The notes: generated from the letters alone by a model not told the origin. A stretch of DNA of 64,000 nt from Pseudomonas sp. KU26590 (GCF_026153515.1 NZ_CP110644.1:1951501-2015500), one strand, 5' to 3'. Counted from the stretch's first letter, positions 17,625 to 27,321 are shown. A program made the numbers and translations.

Positions 17625-18338
17625 ATGCTAAACCGCTTCGCACCCCTCGTGCCTCTCGCACTCGTTACGCTGTTGTTCGGCTGCGCGGCCCAGATGCCGA
17701 CGTCGCAACAGCAGTCGCAAAGCCCCCAGTTCCGGGACTCTGCCACCGCCCAATCCGCCAGCAAGCGCGCTGACTACGCATCTTCCGTACTGGATGACGA
17801 AGTCGCCACCGAAGATGAACTCGCTCAATTTGCCGACAACAAGCCGTACCGCCTGCCGGTTCTGGCTGACAGCATCCTTGAACGCGGCAAATCCCTGATA
17901 GGCACTCGCTATCGCTTCGGCGGTACGTCGACCACCTCCGGTTTCGACTGCAGCGGTTTCATCGGTTACCTCTTCCGTGAAGAGGCGGGCATGAGCCTGC
18001 CGCGTTCTTCCCGCGAAATGATCAATATCGATGCCCCTCTCGTTAAACGCAACGACCTCAAGCCGGGCGATCTGCTGTTCTTCAGCACTGCCGGTCGCGG
18101 TCGTGTCAGCCACGCGGGCATTTACCTGGGCGATGACCAGTTCATCCACTCCAGCAGCCGTCGCAGCGGCGGTGTCCGCGTAGACAGCCTCGACGATGCC
18201 TACTGGGCCAAGACGTTCATCGAAGCCAAACGCGCGCTGGCAATGGCACCTGTAACAACACCTGCAACGGCATCGTCAACGGTACCTGCAACCACCACCG
18301 CGATGACCTCGACTACAATCAAGCGCCAAACCCGTTAA
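17625..18338 (+). CDS. NlpC/P60-family lipoprotein, putative cell-wall endopeptidase (first of two)
   Basis: 237 residues from the ATG at 17625. The N terminus is a lipoprotein signal (VPLALVTLLFGC, lipid-modified Cys at about 21). An NlpC/P60 domain covers about 85-200: the catalytic Cys is in SGFDCSGFIGYLF, the His in RVSHAGIYLG, and the third polar residue is probably the His of FIHSSS. Family members such as E. coli MepS cut D-Glu/mDap-type cross-links in peptidoglycan. The C terminus has a Thr/Ala-rich tail of ~30 residues, absent from the second copy. The paralogue starts 88 bp downstream. Confidence 0.9.
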   Translation: MLNRFAPLVPLALVTLLFGCAAQMPTSQQQSQSPQFRDSATAQSASKRADYASSVLDDEVATEDELAQFADNKPYRLPVLADSILERGKSLIGTRYRFGGTSTTSGFDCSGFIGYLFREEAGMSLPRSSREMINIDAPLVKRNDLKPGDLLFFSTAGRGRVSHAGIYLGDDQFIHSSSRRSGGVRVDSLDDAYWAKTFIEAKRALAMAPVTTPATASSTVPATTTAMTSTTIKRQTR

Positions 18339-18344
18339 TCCCGG

Positions 18345-18375
18345 GCGCGCAAAGGGCTAACCCCCTCTTGCGCGC
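18345..18375. other. Hairpin between the two NlpC/P60 genes
   Basis: GCGCGCAA and TTGCGCGC form a perfect 8-bp stem around a C/G-rich loop. No T tract follows, so it looks like a mRNA processing or attenuation hairpin rather than a terminator. Confidence 0.5.
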
Positions 18376-18426
18376 AATCCAGGCTCTCGGCACAGTAAGC
18401 TGCATCCCGCACAGGTTGTCGTGTTT

Positions 18427-18963
18427 ATGTCGTTAACGGTTCGCCTGATCGTCGCCTCTCTGGCTGTGCTGCTGGCCGCATGTTCCAGCACCCCACCGCC
18501 CGCTCCACGCAAGGTCGTCTACCGGCCTGTGGTTTCCGCTCCTCCCCAGTTTCCTTCACCGCTCGCCGACGACGTCCTGTTGCGCGCGATCGGCCTCGTT
18601 GGCACGCCCTATCGCTGGGGCGGCAACACGCCTGATTCGGGTTTCGATTGCAGCGGCCTGATCGGCTACGTCTACCACGACGCCGCCGGTATTACGTTGC
18701 CGCGATCGACGCGGGAAATGATCACCCTGCGTGGCCCCGACATCGACCGCAGCCAGTTGCAGACCGGTGATCTGGTGTTCTTCGCCACCAGCGGCGGTTC
18801 CAACGTCAGCCATGCCGGCATCTACGTCGGGGAAGGGCGATTTGTCCATGCGCCGGCCACCGGCGGCACGGTCAAGCTCGACAGCCTCGACAAGCCGTAT
18901 TGGCAAAAAGCCTGGCTGAATGCCAAGCGCGTTATCCAGCCATCGAACCTGGCCAAGCAATAG
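18427..18963 (+). CDS. NlpC/P60-family lipoprotein, putative cell-wall endopeptidase (second of two)
   Basis: 178 residues. The lipoprotein signal ends in LLAACSST (lipobox LAAC). The NlpC/P60 domain (about 50-170) shows Cys in SGFDCSGLIGYVY, His in NVSHAGIYVG and a third His in FVHAPA, so the active site appears complete. It is close in sequence to the gene just upstream but lacks the Thr-rich tail. This is a compact MepS/Spr-like hydrolase. The ATG at 18427 is preferred to the GTG six bases upstream. Confidence 0.9.
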   Translation: MSLTVRLIVASLAVLLAACSSTPPPAPRKVVYRPVVSAPPQFPSPLADDVLLRAIGLVGTPYRWGGNTPDSGFDCSGLIGYVYHDAAGITLPRSTREMITLRGPDIDRSQLQTGDLVFFATSGGSNVSHAGIYVGEGRFVHAPATGGTVKLDSLDKPYWQKAWLNAKRVIQPSNLAKQ

Positions 18964-19047
18964 TCACCCTGATGCAATGTGTTCAATCGCTGTTGGCGGG
19001 CGAACACATGACCAGCGGCGCGAAGCCCGCGGCAAACACACCCCTCC

Positions 19048-19134
19048 GTGGGAGCCGGCTTGCAGGCGAACCTGATTCATCCCTCGCCGATGATGTGACT
19101 GCCTTGACCCCTTCGCCAGCAACCCGATATCTAC
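19048..19134. repeat. Degenerate REP pair
   Basis: GTGGGAGCCGGCTTGCAGGCG at the left and TTCGCCAGCAACCCGATATC at the right are diverged inverted arms of the CCGGCTTGCTGGCG type. It ends in CTAC exactly where the 45-bp spacer repeat starts. Confidence 0.65.
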
Positions 19135-19180
19135 GGATTGTGTGTACGCCACAGATGGTGGGCGTTACCGAGATCATTGT
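19135..19180. repeat. Third copy of the ~45-bp inter-REP spacer repeat
   Basis: GGATTGTGTGTACGCC...CCGAGATCATTG resembles the copies at 715-803. As there, a REP pair ends immediately before it and a GCGCGCTTGCCCGCGA-type REPIN begins immediately after. Confidence 0.65.
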
Positions 19181-19265
19181 AGGAGCGCGCTTGCCCGCGA
19201 AAGATTTTGCCTGTGACACATCGGTCGCCTGAACCACCGCCTTCGCGGGCAAGCGCGCTCCTACA
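19179..19265. repeat. REPIN (GCGCGCTTGCCCGCGA type)
   Basis: TGTAGGAGCGCGCTTGCCCG and CGGGCAAGCGCGCTCCTACA are perfect inverted arms around a ~47-bp loop. Confidence 0.88.
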
Positions 19266-19306
19266 ATGGGGCGTGGTTTACCGACTTCCGCATTGACCGC
19301 TGAACC

Positions 19307-19395
19307 TGCGGGAGCAAGCTTGCTGTCGAACGCATTCGTGCAGACGCTGCACTGTCGTGTGGCCCGACGCCTTCGCCAGCAAGCCGGCTCCTACG
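19307..19395. repeat. REPIN (CCGGCTTGCTGGCG type, left arm diverged)
   Basis: The left arm TGCGGGAGCAAGCTTGCTGT is diverged; the right arm CCAGCAAGCCGGCTCCTACG is intact. It is the third REP pair in a row in the 536-bp stretch before the cobalamin leader, where no gene is seen. Confidence 0.75.
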
Positions 19396-19499
19396 ATCTC
19401 GCGTTTCAGGCAGGCACCGGCTTCTACGGTTTCGCACTCAAGCAGAGGCATGTGCGATCCCTTGATTGACGCTCTGGGGTCAACCCTCTAACCTTCGCG

Positions 19500-19710
19500 C
19501 CATGTTTCAGGTGCCCGGGACTAGGTTGGTCCAATGGGTGAAACAGGGAAGCCGGTGCGATTGCTTGTGCGATCAATTCCGGCGCTGCCTCCGCAACGGT
19601 AAATGAGTCAAGGCCACGCACAATGCCACTGTGTTCGCTGAACATGGGAAGGCGCCTGGCCTGCCACGGTTGTGGCAACTCATGAGTCCGGAGACCGGCC
19701 TGATCCATCG
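19500..19710 (+). promoter_or_regulatory. Cobalamin (AdoCbl) riboswitch aptamer
   Basis: The leader before cobO has the conserved cobalamin-riboswitch order. The P2/P3 entry is CAGGTGCCCGG, followed by CAGGGAAGCCGGTGCGA near 19545. GCTGCCTCCGCAACGGTAA near 19585 is the CCCGCnACTGT region, followed by GAGTC and GCCACTG (a B12-box-like segment near 19625). The aptamer is closed by GGGAAGGCGCC near 19648 and GAGTCCGGAGACCGGCCTG near 19685. Family knowledge says coenzyme B12 binding shuts expression of the downstream genes; here that is the whole cob operon. The limits are approximate because no folding was run. Confidence 0.92.
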
Positions 19711-19824
19711 AACAGCATCACGGAGGGCGATGCTCTGCTGCAGGCCGGGCCTTGTCCGGTGCCTGCCGACAGTCTTTGCCTGTGCCCTCCGTTTGCCACA
19801 CCTGCCCTCAAGCGGAGAGCTGAG
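19711..19824 (+). promoter_or_regulatory. Expression platform of the cobalamin riboswitch and cobO ribosome-binding site
   Basis: AGCATC (19714-19719) and GATGCT (19729-19734) form a hairpin whose 9-nt loop ACGGAGGGC is perfectly complementary to GCCCTCCGT at 19784-19792. CTCCG within that second segment can also pair with CGGAG of the presumed cobO Shine-Dalgarno (19813-19817). No U tract follows any of these pairings, so translational rather than transcriptional control is suggested. Confidence 0.55.
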
Positions 19825-20436
19825 ATGAGCGAATCCCCCGAACGTGACGAACGCCACCTGGCGCGCATGCTGCGCAAAAAGGCGGTGATGGACGAGCGCA
19901 TTTCCAGCGCGCCGAATGAATGCGGGTTACTGCTGGTCCTGACCGGCAACGGCAAGGGCAAAAGCAGCTCGGCGTTCGGCATGCTTGCCCGCGCCATGGG
20001 CCATGGCATGCAGTGCGGCGTCGTGCAGTTCATCAAAGGCCGCCACAGCACCGGCGAAGAGATGTTTTTCCGTCGCTTCCCCGAACAGGTGCGTTACCAC
20101 GTCATGGGCGAGGGCTTTACCTGGGAAACCCAGGACCGCCAGCGTGACATCGCCGCCGCCGAAGCCGCCTGGGCCGTGACCCGGGAAATGCTCAAGGACC
20201 CCTCCATCGGCATGGTCGTGCTCGATGAGCTGAACATCGCCCTCAAGCACGGCTATCTGGACCTGGAGCAGGTGCTCATCGACTTGCAGGCACGTCCGCC
20301 GATGCAGCACGTGATTGTCACCGGGCGTGGGGCGAAGCAGGAATTGATCGACCTGTCCGACACCGTTTCCGAAATCGGCGTGGTCAAGCATGCCTTTCAG
20401 TCCGGTATCAAGGCCCAGAAAGGCATCGAACTGTGA
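19825..20436 (+). CDS. cobO: Corrinoid adenosyltransferase (cob(I)yrinic acid a,c-diamide adenosyltransferase)
   Basis: 203 residues. It transfers the 5'-deoxyadenosyl group of ATP to reduced corrinoids, forming the Co-C bond. CobO/BtuR-type P-loop: LTGNGKGKSSSAFGM (about 37-51). Further signatures are CGVVQFIKGRHSTGEE, GEGFTWETQDRQRD and VVLDELNIALKHGYL. The start at 19825 gives the usual MSESPERDERH N terminus; the upstream extension lies in the riboswitch leader. The end overlaps the cobB start (GTG at 20433) by 4 bp. Confidence 0.95.
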   Translation: MSESPERDERHLARMLRKKAVMDERISSAPNECGLLLVLTGNGKGKSSSAFGMLARAMGHGMQCGVVQFIKGRHSTGEEMFFRRFPEQVRYHVMGEGFTWETQDRQRDIAAAEAAWAVTREMLKDPSIGMVVLDELNIALKHGYLDLEQVLIDLQARPPMQHVIVTGRGAKQELIDLSDTVSEIGVVKHAFQSGIKAQKGIEL

Positions 20437-21734
20437 GTGAGCGTCAACCCCGCCACTGCCCGGCAGTGCTGATCGCCGCGCCTGCGTCCGGTCAGGGCAA
20501 AACCACCGTCACCGCCGCACTCGCCCGTCTGCACCGCAATCAGGGGCGCAAGGTGCGCGTGTTCAAGTGCGGGCCAGACTTTCTCGACCCAATGATTCTC
20601 GAACGCGCCAGCGGCCGTCCGGTGTACCAACTGGACATGTGGATGATCGGCGAGGACGAAAGCCGGCGCCTGTTGTGGGAAGCCGCCGCCGATGCCGACC
20701 TGATCCTCATCGAAGGCGTCATGGGCTTGTTCGACGGCACGCCCTCCAGCGCAGACCTGGCCCGGCGTTTCGGCGTGCCGGTGCTGGGCGTGATCGACGG
20801 CACGGCCATGGCCCAGACCTTCGGCGCATTGGCGCTGGGATTGGCGCGGTATCAGCCGGATCTGCCGTTTGCCGGCGTGCTAGCCAATCGGGTTGGCACG
20901 GTGCGCCACGCGCAGTTGCTGGAAGGTAGCCTGACCGAAGGCCTGCGCTGGTACGGCGCGCTGTCGCGTGAGACTGACATCGAGCTGCCCAGCCGGCACC
21001 TCGGCCTGGTTCAGGCCAGCGAGCTGAATGATCTGGACATGCGCCTCGACGCTGCCGCCACCGCGCTGGCCAGCACCTGCGACGCCACATTGCCGCCGGT
21101 TGTGACCTTCACCGCGCCCGAGTTCGTTCCCGCCGAACCGCTGCTGGCGGGCGTGAAAATCGCCATCGCCCATGACGAAGCGTTCGCGTTTTTCTACGGC
21201 GCGAGCCTGGACCTGCTGCGGGAGATGGGTGCCGAACTGTCATTCTTTTCGCCGATCCGCGACCGTGAATTACCCGACGCCGACAGCCTGTATCTGCCCG
21301 GCGGCTACCCGGAATTGCACCACACGGCGCTGGCGGAAAACCACAGAATGCTCGCCGCCATTCGCGCGCACCACGCCGCCGGCAAACCCCTGCTGGCGGA
21401 GTGTGGCGGCATGTTGTATCTGCTCGATGCCCTGACCGATGTCGACGGCCACCGCGCCGAAGGGGTGGGCTTGCTCAAAGGCGAAGCCGTGATGCAAAAG
21501 CGTCTGGCGGCGTTGGCCCTGCAATCGGTCGAACTGCCGGAAGGCACGCTGCGCGGCCACACCTATCACCACTCCCTGACCAGCACCGAACTGACGCCGA
21601 TCGCCCGCGGCCTCAGCCCCAATGGCGGGCGCGGCGCCGAAGCGGTGTACCGCGAAGGGCGCATGACCGCGTCGTACGTGCACTTTTACTTCCCCTCGAA
21701 TCCCCAGGCGATGGCGGCGCTGTTTTTGCCATGA
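20433..21734 (+). CDS. cobB: Cobyrinic acid a,c-diamide synthase
   Basis: 433 residues, starting at a GTG inside the end of cobO. It amidates carboxylates a and c of the corrin ring using glutamine and ATP. The N-terminal synthetase domain has the P-loop-like APASGQGKTTVTAALARL, then GPDFLDP and IEGVMGLFDG. The C-terminal class I glutamine amidotransferase domain has LPGGYPELH, the nucleophile Cys in LAECGGMLYLLD, and the His near VHFYFPSNP. Second gene of the riboswitch-controlled operon. Confidence 0.95.
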   Translation: MSERQPRHCPAVLIAAPASGQGKTTVTAALARLHRNQGRKVRVFKCGPDFLDPMILERASGRPVYQLDMWMIGEDESRRLLWEAAADADLILIEGVMGLFDGTPSSADLARRFGVPVLGVIDGTAMAQTFGALALGLARYQPDLPFAGVLANRVGTVRHAQLLEGSLTEGLRWYGALSRETDIELPSRHLGLVQASELNDLDMRLDAAATALASTCDATLPPVVTFTAPEFVPAEPLLAGVKIAIAHDEAFAFFYGASLDLLREMGAELSFFSPIRDRELPDADSLYLPGGYPELHHTALAENHRMLAAIRAHHAAGKPLLAECGGMLYLLDALTDVDGHRAEGVGLLKGEAVMQKRLAALALQSVELPEGTLRGHTYHHSLTSTELTPIARGLSPNGGRGAEAVYREGRMTASYVHFYFPSNPQAMAALFLP

Positions 21735-21744
21735 GCCCGCTCCC

Positions 21745-22395
21745 ATGACTGACCACACCTTCACCGACCCGGAACGCGCGGCCGTTTACCGCGCCATTGC
21801 CGAGCGTCGCGACATGCGCCATTTCTGCGGTGGCACGGTGGCGCCCGAGTTGCTGGCCCGCCTGCTCGAAGCCGCTCACCACGCACCGAGCGTTGGTCTG
21901 ATGCAGCCGTGGCGCTTCCTGCGCATCACTGATCAGGAATTGCGCGCGCAGATTCAGGCGCAGGTGGAGGAGGAGCGCATTCGCACCGCCGAAGCCCTGG
22001 GCGAACGGTCTGACGATTTCATGAAACTGAAGGTCGAGGGCATCAGTGACTGCGCCGAAGTACTGGTCGCCGCCTTGATGGACGACCGCGAGAAACACAT
22101 TTTTGGCCGCCGCACCTTGCCGGAAATGGACATGGCCTCGCTGTCGTGCGCCATTCAAAACCTCTGGCTGGCAGCGCGTGCCGAAGGTCTGGGCATGGGC
22201 TGGGTATCGTTGTTCGATCCCCAGGCCCTGGCCGATCTGCTGAAGATGCCAGCCGGTTCAAAACCCCTGGCGGTTTTGTGCCTGGGTCCGGTCAAGGCGT
22301 TCTACCCCGCGCCCATGCTGGTGATGGAAGGCTGGGCGCAGCCGCGCGCGCTGCAAGAGCTGGTCTACGAGAACACATGGGGAGTGATTGCATGA
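21745..22395 (+). CDS. bluB: 5,6-dimethylbenzimidazole synthase BluB
   Basis: 216 residues. This nitroreductase-fold flavoenzyme cannibalises FMNH2 with O2 to make the lower ligand base of B12. Seen here are [11 protein letters not shown] at the N terminus (FMN binding), [17 protein letters not shown], and C-terminal [17 protein letters not shown]. Its presence shows that the operon can make DMB aerobically, and with cobT it completes the nucleotide loop. It overlaps cobD by 4 bp. Confidence 0.94.
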   Translation: MTDHTFTDPERAAVYRAIAERRDMRHFCGGTVAPELLARLLEAAHHAPSVGLMQPWRFLRITDQELRAQIQAQVEEERIRTAEALGERSDDFMKLKVEGISDCAEVLVAALMDDREKHIFGRRTLPEMDMASLSCAIQNLWLAARAEGLGMGWVSLFDPQALADLLKMPAGSKPLAVLCLGPVKAFYPAPMLVMEGWAQPRALQELVYENTWGVIA

Positions 22396-23300
22396 GTGTG
22401 GCGTTATTGAGCGTCGCCGGGGTCGCGCTGGACGCGTTGCTCGGCGAGCCAAAACGGAACCACCCGCTGGTGGCGTTCGGCCGTTTTGCCGAGCGCATCG
22501 AACAGCGCCTGAATGCCGCCGGCCGCGGCTGGCGCAGCCATGGCGTGACCGCATGGTTCATTGCTGTGGTGCCGCTGACGCTAATCGCCACCTTGCTCAG
22601 TTGGCTGCCGATGATCGGCTGGCTGGTGGACGTGCTGGCGCTGTACTGCGCGCTGGGTATGCGCAGCCTGGGCGAGCACGTCGAGCCGGTCGCCCAGGCC
22701 CTGCGCAGCGATAATCTGGACGAAGCGCGTCGGCGCGTCGGCTATCTGGTCAGTCGCCAGACATCGGAACTGGACAGCACCGAAGTGGCCCGGGCGGCCA
22801 CGGAGTCGGTACTGGAGAACGGCAGCGACGCGGTGTTTGCGGCGATTTTCTGGTTCGTCGTGCTGGGCGCGCCGGGCGTGGTGCTCTACCGCCTGAGCAA
22901 CACGCTGGATGCCATGTGGGGCTATCGCAACGAGCGCTTCGAACGTTTCGGCTGGGCGGCGGCGAAAATCGACGACCTGCTCAACTACATCCCGGCCCGG
23001 CTGGTGGCGTTGACCTACGCGCTGCTAGGCAACACCCGGCTGGCCTTGCGCTGCTGGCGCACCCAGGCCCCGAAGTGGGACAGCCCCAATGCCGGCCCGG
23101 TGATGGCTGCCGGCGCCGGCGCCTTGGGCGTCGAACTGGGTGGCTCGGCGATTTATCACGGCGAGCTGCATGAGCGCGCGACCCTGGGCGAAGGTGTGCC
23201 GGCGGACGCGGACTCTATTGATCGCGGTTGGCAACTGGTGCAGCGCGGCGTGTGGCTGTGGTTGCTGATCTTGTGTCTGGGGACAGAATTCTATGCTTGA
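22392..23300 (+). CDS. cobD: Adenosylcobinamide-phosphate synthase CobD (CbiB)
   Basis: 302 residues with several membrane segments (for example [20 protein letters not shown] and [20 protein letters not shown]). It attaches (R)-1-amino-2-propanol (or its phosphate) to adenosylcobyric acid. The family signatures [18 protein letters not shown] at the N terminus, [12 protein letters not shown] and [19 protein letters not shown] are present. The start ATG at 22392 overlaps the bluB stop; the longer open frame upstream is inside bluB and is rejected. It overlaps cobC by 8 bp. Confidence 0.94.
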   Translation: MSVALLSVAGVALDALLGEPKRNHPLVAFGRFAERIEQRLNAAGRGWRSHGVTAWFIAVVPLTLIATLLSWLPMIGWLVDVLALYCALGMRSLGEHVEPVAQALRSDNLDEARRRVGYLVSRQTSELDSTEVARAATESVLENGSDAVFAAIFWFVVLGAPGVVLYRLSNTLDAMWGYRNERFERFGWAAAKIDDLLNYIPARLVALTYALLGNTRLALRCWRTQAPKWDSPNAGPVMAAGAGALGVELGGSAIYHGELHERATLGEGVPADADSIDRGWQLVQRGVWLWLLILCLGTEFYA

Positions 23301-24285
23301 GCACGGCGGCCGGTTGCGTGGCGCAGTCCTGAAATACGGCATTGATGAGGCGGACTGGCTCGACCTGTCCAGCGGGATTTCGCCGTGGTCGTGGCCGATC
23401 CCGGCGATTTCTGAAGCGGCCTGGTCGCGCCTTCCGGAGACCGATGACGGCCTGGAAGCCGCCGCGCGCCGCTATTACGGTGCTACGGACGTGCTGCCGG
23501 TGGCCGGTTCGCAAGCGGCGATTCAGGCGCTGCCGCGTCTACGCCAGGCGGGCAAGGTCGGCGTGCTGTCGCCGTGCTACGCCGAGCACGCCGAGGCCTG
23601 GCGCAACACCGGCTTTCTGTTGCGCGAGGTGCTGGAGCAAGAAGTGGAGCGTTTCATCGACACCCTTGATGTGCTCGTCGTGGTCAACCCGAACAACCCC
23701 ACCGGCCTGAGCCTGCCGCCCGAACGCCTGCTGGAGTGGCACGCGCGTCTGGCCCAGCGCGGCGCCTGGCTGGTGGTGGACGAAGCGTTTATGGACAACA
23801 CGCCAGAATTGAGCCTGGCGGCATACACCCAACGCGCGGGCCTGATCGTGTTGCGCTCGTTCGGCAAGTTCTTCGGGCTGGCCGGTGTGCGCCTGGGTTT
23901 TGTGCTGGCGGAGCCGCGCTTTCTCAAAGTCATGGCGCGGCAGATCGGGCCCTGGTCGGTCAGCGGGCCGACGCGCATCATCGGTCAGTCGTGTCTTAAC
24001 GACGTGGCCGGGCATCAACGTCAGCGTCAGCGCACCGAGCAGGCCAGTCAGCGTCTGGTGGACGTGCTCAATCGCCACGGTTTCGCGCCCAAGGGCGGCT
24101 GCGCGCTGTTCCAGTGGCTGATCACGCCGCTGGCGGAGGAGCTTTACGCGTTCTGCGCACAGCGGGGCATCCTCCTTCGTATCTTTACCCACAACAGCAG
24201 CCTGCGTTTCGGCCTGCCGCGCGAAGACGCCGACTGGCAGCGGCTGGAACAGGCGCTGAGCGAATTCTCACGGGAGCGCGCATGA
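23293..24285 (+). CDS. cobC: Threonine-phosphate decarboxylase (PLP enzyme, CobC/CobD type)
   Basis: 330 residues. It decarboxylates L-threonine phosphate to (R)-1-amino-2-propanol phosphate for the cobalamin aminopropanol arm. This fold-type I aminotransferase-like enzyme has [12 protein letters not shown], the PLP aspartate in VVDEAFMD, and the Schiff-base lysine in [17 protein letters not shown]. Naming is confusing: this is cobC in the P. denitrificans scheme and cobD in the Salmonella scheme. It overlaps cobQ by 4 bp. Confidence 0.93.
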   Translation: MLEHGGRLRGAVLKYGIDEADWLDLSSGISPWSWPIPAISEAAWSRLPETDDGLEAAARRYYGATDVLPVAGSQAAIQALPRLRQAGKVGVLSPCYAEHAEAWRNTGFLLREVLEQEVERFIDTLDVLVVVNPNNPTGLSLPPERLLEWHARLAQRGAWLVVDEAFMDNTPELSLAAYTQRAGLIVLRSFGKFFGLAGVRLGFVLAEPRFLKVMARQIGPWSVSGPTRIIGQSCLNDVAGHQRQRQRTEQASQRLVDVLNRHGFAPKGGCALFQWLITPLAEELYAFCAQRGILLRIFTHNSSLRFGLPREDADWQRLEQALSEFSRERA

Positions 24286-25751
24286 CCCTCGGCAAAACCC
24301 TGATGGTTCAGGGCACCACGTCCGACGCCGGCAAAAGTACGCTGGTGACCGCGTTGTGCCGCTGGCTGACCCGCCAAGGCGTGCGCACCGTGCCGTTCAA
24401 ACCGCAGAACATGGCACTGAACAGCGCGGTGACCGCCGACGGCGGCGAGATCGGCCGCGCCCAGGCCGTGCAAGCCCAGGCCTGTGGCCTTGAACCCCAC
24501 ACCGACATGAACCCGGTGCTGCTCAAACCCAACAGCGACACCGGCGCGCAAGTGATCATTCACGGTCGTGCCGTCACCACCATGAACGCCGTCGCTTATC
24601 ACGACTACAAAGCCATCGCGATGCAGGCCGTACTCGCCTCCCATCGTCGCCTCAGCGAAGGCTGGCCGGTGGTGATGGTCGAAGGCGCCGGGTCGCCGGC
24701 AGAGATCAACCTGCGTGCCGGCGACATCGCCAACATGGGCTTTGCCGAAGCGGTGGATTGCCCGGTGCTGCTGGTGGCTGACATCAATCGCGGCGGGGTT
24801 TTTGCCCATCTGGTCGGCACGCTGGAATTGCTTTCTCCCAGCGAACAGGCGCGGGTCAAAGGCTTCATCATCAATCGCTTTCGCGGTGACATCGCGCTGC
24901 TTCAGCCCGGCCTCGACTGGCTCGAACAGCGCACCGGCAAACCGGTGGTCGGCGTGCTGCCCTACGTGATGGACCTGCACCTCGAAGCCGAAGACGGCCT
25001 CGACCAGCGTCAGACCGACAAGGCCGAGCAAGTGCTAAACGTCATCGTGCCGGTCTTGCCACGGATCAGTAATCACACCGACTTCGACCCGCTGCGCCTG
25101 CACCCGCAGGTCAATCTGCAATTCGTCGGGCCGGGGCAGGCCATTCCTGGCGCTGATCTGATCATCCTGCCCGGCTCGAAGAGCGTGCGCAGCGATCTCG
25201 CCTACCTGCGCGCCAATGGCTGGGACACCGCGATCAGCCGTCACCTGCGTTACGGCGGCAAAGTGCTGGGCATCTGCGGTGGCCTGCAAATGCTCGGCGA
25301 GCAGCTGCATGACCCGCTGGGACTCGAAGGCGCGGCGGGTTCAAGCCCAGGCCTGGGACTGTTGGCCCTGAGCACGGTGCTGGAAGAAGAGAAACAACTG
25401 CGCAATGTGAGCGGGCGGCTGACCCTCGAAGACGCTGACGTCAGCGGTTATGAGATTCATGCGGGCGTGACCACCGGCGCAGCGCTGGAACGTCCACTGG
25501 TCCAGCTTATGGACGGTCGCTGTGATGGCGCGCGCAGCCCTGACGACCAAGTGCTCGGCACGTACCTCCACGGCCTGTTCGAGAATCCTGCGTCGAGCAG
25601 CGCCTTGCTGCGATGGGCCGGCTTGCAGAATGTGCAGTCGGTCGATTACCACGCCCTGCGCGAACGCGACATCGAACGTCTGGCCGATCTGGTGGAAACC
25701 CACCTGGACGGCAAATTGTTACGCGAACTCTGCGGCCTGGAGCAACCCTGA
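24282..25751 (+). CDS. cobQ: Cobyric acid synthase (adenosylcobyrate synthase)
   Basis: 489 residues. It amidates the b, d, e and g carboxylates of adenosylcobyrinate diamide. The N-terminal domain has [19 protein letters not shown] and the family segment [13 protein letters not shown]. The C-terminal amidotransferase domain has [12 protein letters not shown], nucleophile Cys in [11 protein letters not shown], and His in [10 protein letters not shown]. The start at 24282 is fixed by the overlap with cobC; the stop overlaps the cobP start by one base. Confidence 0.95.
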   Translation: MTLGKTLMVQGTTSDAGKSTLVTALCRWLTRQGVRTVPFKPQNMALNSAVTADGGEIGRAQAVQAQACGLEPHTDMNPVLLKPNSDTGAQVIIHGRAVTTMNAVAYHDYKAIAMQAVLASHRRLSEGWPVVMVEGAGSPAEINLRAGDIANMGFAEAVDCPVLLVADINRGGVFAHLVGTLELLSPSEQARVKGFIINRFRGDIALLQPGLDWLEQRTGKPVVGVLPYVMDLHLEAEDGLDQRQTDKAEQVLNVIVPVLPRISNHTDFDPLRLHPQVNLQFVGPGQAIPGADLIILPGSKSVRSDLAYLRANGWDTAISRHLRYGGKVLGICGGLQMLGEQLHDPLGLEGAAGSSPGLGLLALSTVLEEEKQLRNVSGRLTLEDADVSGYEIHAGVTTGAALERPLVQLMDGRCDGARSPDDQVLGTYLHGLFENPASSSALLRWAGLQNVQSVDYHALRERDIERLADLVETHLDGKLLRELCGLEQP

Positions 25752-26272
25752 TGCTGCAATTGATCCTCGGCGGGGCGCGCTCCGGCAAAAGTCGGCTGGC
25801 GGAAAAGCTTGCCAGCGACAGCGGGCACGACGTCATCTATATCGCCACCAGTCAGCCACTCGACGGCGAAATGAACCAGCGCGTCGCCTTGCACCGCGAG
25901 CGTCGTCCGCCTGTATGGGGGCTGATCGAAGAACCTGTCGAACTGGCCCGCGTTCTGCGGGAAAACGCAGGCGAGGGCCGCTGCCTGTTGGTGGATTGCC
26001 TGACTTTGTGGCTGACCAATCTGCTGATGCTCGACGACCCGCAGCGCCTGACGCAGGCGCGCGAAGCCTTGCTCGATGGCCTGGCTGAACTGCCGGGCGA
26101 AATCATTTTTGTCAGCAACGAAACCGGGCTCGGCGTCGTGCCCCTCGGTGAGCTGACCCGTCGTTATGTCGATGAAGCCGGCTGGCTGCATCAGGCGCTG
26201 GCCGAACGCTGCCATCGCGTGGTGTTCACCGTCGCCGGACTGCCCATGACCCTGAAAGGACCTGCACTATGA
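25751..26272 (+). CDS. cobP: Adenosylcobinamide kinase / adenosylcobinamide-phosphate guanylyltransferase
   Basis: 173 residues. This bifunctional enzyme phosphorylates adenosylcobinamide and then forms the GDP derivative. P-loop at the extreme N terminus: [18 protein letters not shown]. The catalytic region follows with [20 protein letters not shown], and [14 protein letters not shown] and [14 protein letters not shown] are the usual CobU/CobP motifs. ATG at 25751 overlaps the cobQ stop; the end overlaps cobT by 4 bp. Confidence 0.95.
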   Translation: MLQLILGGARSGKSRLAEKLASDSGHDVIYIATSQPLDGEMNQRVALHRERRPPVWGLIEEPVELARVLRENAGEGRCLLVDCLTLWLTNLLMLDDPQRLTQAREALLDGLAELPGEIIFVSNETGLGVVPLGELTRRYVDEAGWLHQALAERCHRVVFTVAGLPMTLKGPAL

Positions 26273-27321
26273 GCAACGCCTGGTGGCTCGCGCCTTCCCG
26301 AGAAAGCAATCATGTCAGCCGCGAAGAGGCGTTGGCCCGTCAGCAGCAACTGACCAAACCGACCGGCTCGCTGGGCCGACTGGAAGACGTTGCGGTGCAA
26401 CTGGCCGGCCTGCAGGGTCGCCTGAAACCCAAGGTCGATGAGGTCTGGATCGCGATTTTTGCCGGCGACCATGGCGTCGTAGCGGAAGGCGTCTCGGCGT
26501 ACCCGCAGGCGGTGACGGGGCAGATGCTGCACAACTTCATCATGGGCGGCGCGGCCATCAGCGTATTGGCGCGGCAACTGTCCGCGCAGCTGGACGTGGT
26601 TGATCTGGGCACGGTTGCGTCGCTGGACCTGCCGGGCGTGCGTCACCTCAACCTCGGCCCGGGCACCGCGAATTTTGCCCACGGCCCGGCCATGGACGAG
26701 GCGCAACTGCACGCTGCCCTTGAGGGCGGTCGCGACAGCGTGTTGCGCGCCAAGGCCGCAGGCGCCGAGCTGTTCATCGGCGGCGAAATGGGCATCGGCA
26801 ACACCACCGTCGCCAGTGCGCTGGCCTGCGCGTTGCTTGACTGCCCGGCTGCCTCGCTGGTCGGCCCCGGTACCGGCCTGGATGCCGAGGGCGTGAGCCA
26901 CAAGGCGCAAGTGATCGAGCGTGCGCTGCGGCTGCATGGCGACGCCGTCGGTGACCCGCTGGCCAGTCTGCGTGCCCTCGGTGGTTTTGAAGTCGCGGCG
27001 CTGGTCGGTGCGTACCTGGCCTGCGCCCAAGTGGGCATTGCGGTGCTGGTCGATGGGTTTATCTGCTCCGTGGCGGCGCTGGTGGCGGTGCGCCTCAATC
27101 CTTCGTGCCGGGAGTGGCTGTTCTTCGGCCATCGTGGCGCCGAGCCAGGCCATCGTCTGGTGTTGGACGCGCTGCAGGCCGAGCCGTTGCTGGACCTGGG
27201 ATTGCGTCTGGGCGAAGGCAGCGGCGCGGCGCTTGGGGTGCCGTTGTTGCGTCTGGCCTGCGAGCTGCACAACGGCATGGCGACTTTCTCTGAAGCCGCT
27301 GTGGCGGACCGTCCGGCATGA
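26269..27321 (+). CDS. cobT: Nicotinate-nucleotide-dimethylbenzimidazole phosphoribosyltransferase
   Basis: 350 residues. It makes alpha-ribazole 5'-phosphate from DMB and nicotinate mononucleotide. Recognisable segments: [12 protein letters not shown] at the N terminus, [16 protein letters not shown], the substrate loop [18 protein letters not shown], and [16 protein letters not shown] near the C terminus, which carries the catalytic glutamate. The gene is called cobU in the P. denitrificans scheme. It overlaps both neighbours by 4 bp. Confidence 0.95.
   Translation: MSNAWWLAPSRESNHVSREEALARQQQLTKPTGSLGRLEDVAVQLAGLQGRLKPKVDEVWIAIFAGDHGVVAEGVSAYPQAVTGQMLHNFIMGGAAISVLARQLSAQLDVVDLGTVASLDLPGVRHLNLGPGTANFAHGPAMDEAQLHAALEGGRDSVLRAKAAGAELFIGGEMGIGNTTVASALACALLDCPAASLVGPGTGLDAEGVSHKAQVIERALRLHGDAVGDPLASLRALGGFEVAALVGAYLACAQVGIAVLVDGFICSVAALVAVRLNPSCREWLFFGHRGAEPGHRLVLDALQAEPLLDLGLRLGEGSGAALGVPLLRLACELHNGMATFSEAAVADRPA

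Noticed and set aside
22146..22391. Longer cobD start inside bluB
   Set aside because: Would overlap bluB by 250 bp; ATG 22392 overlaps the bluB stop and gives the family N terminus.
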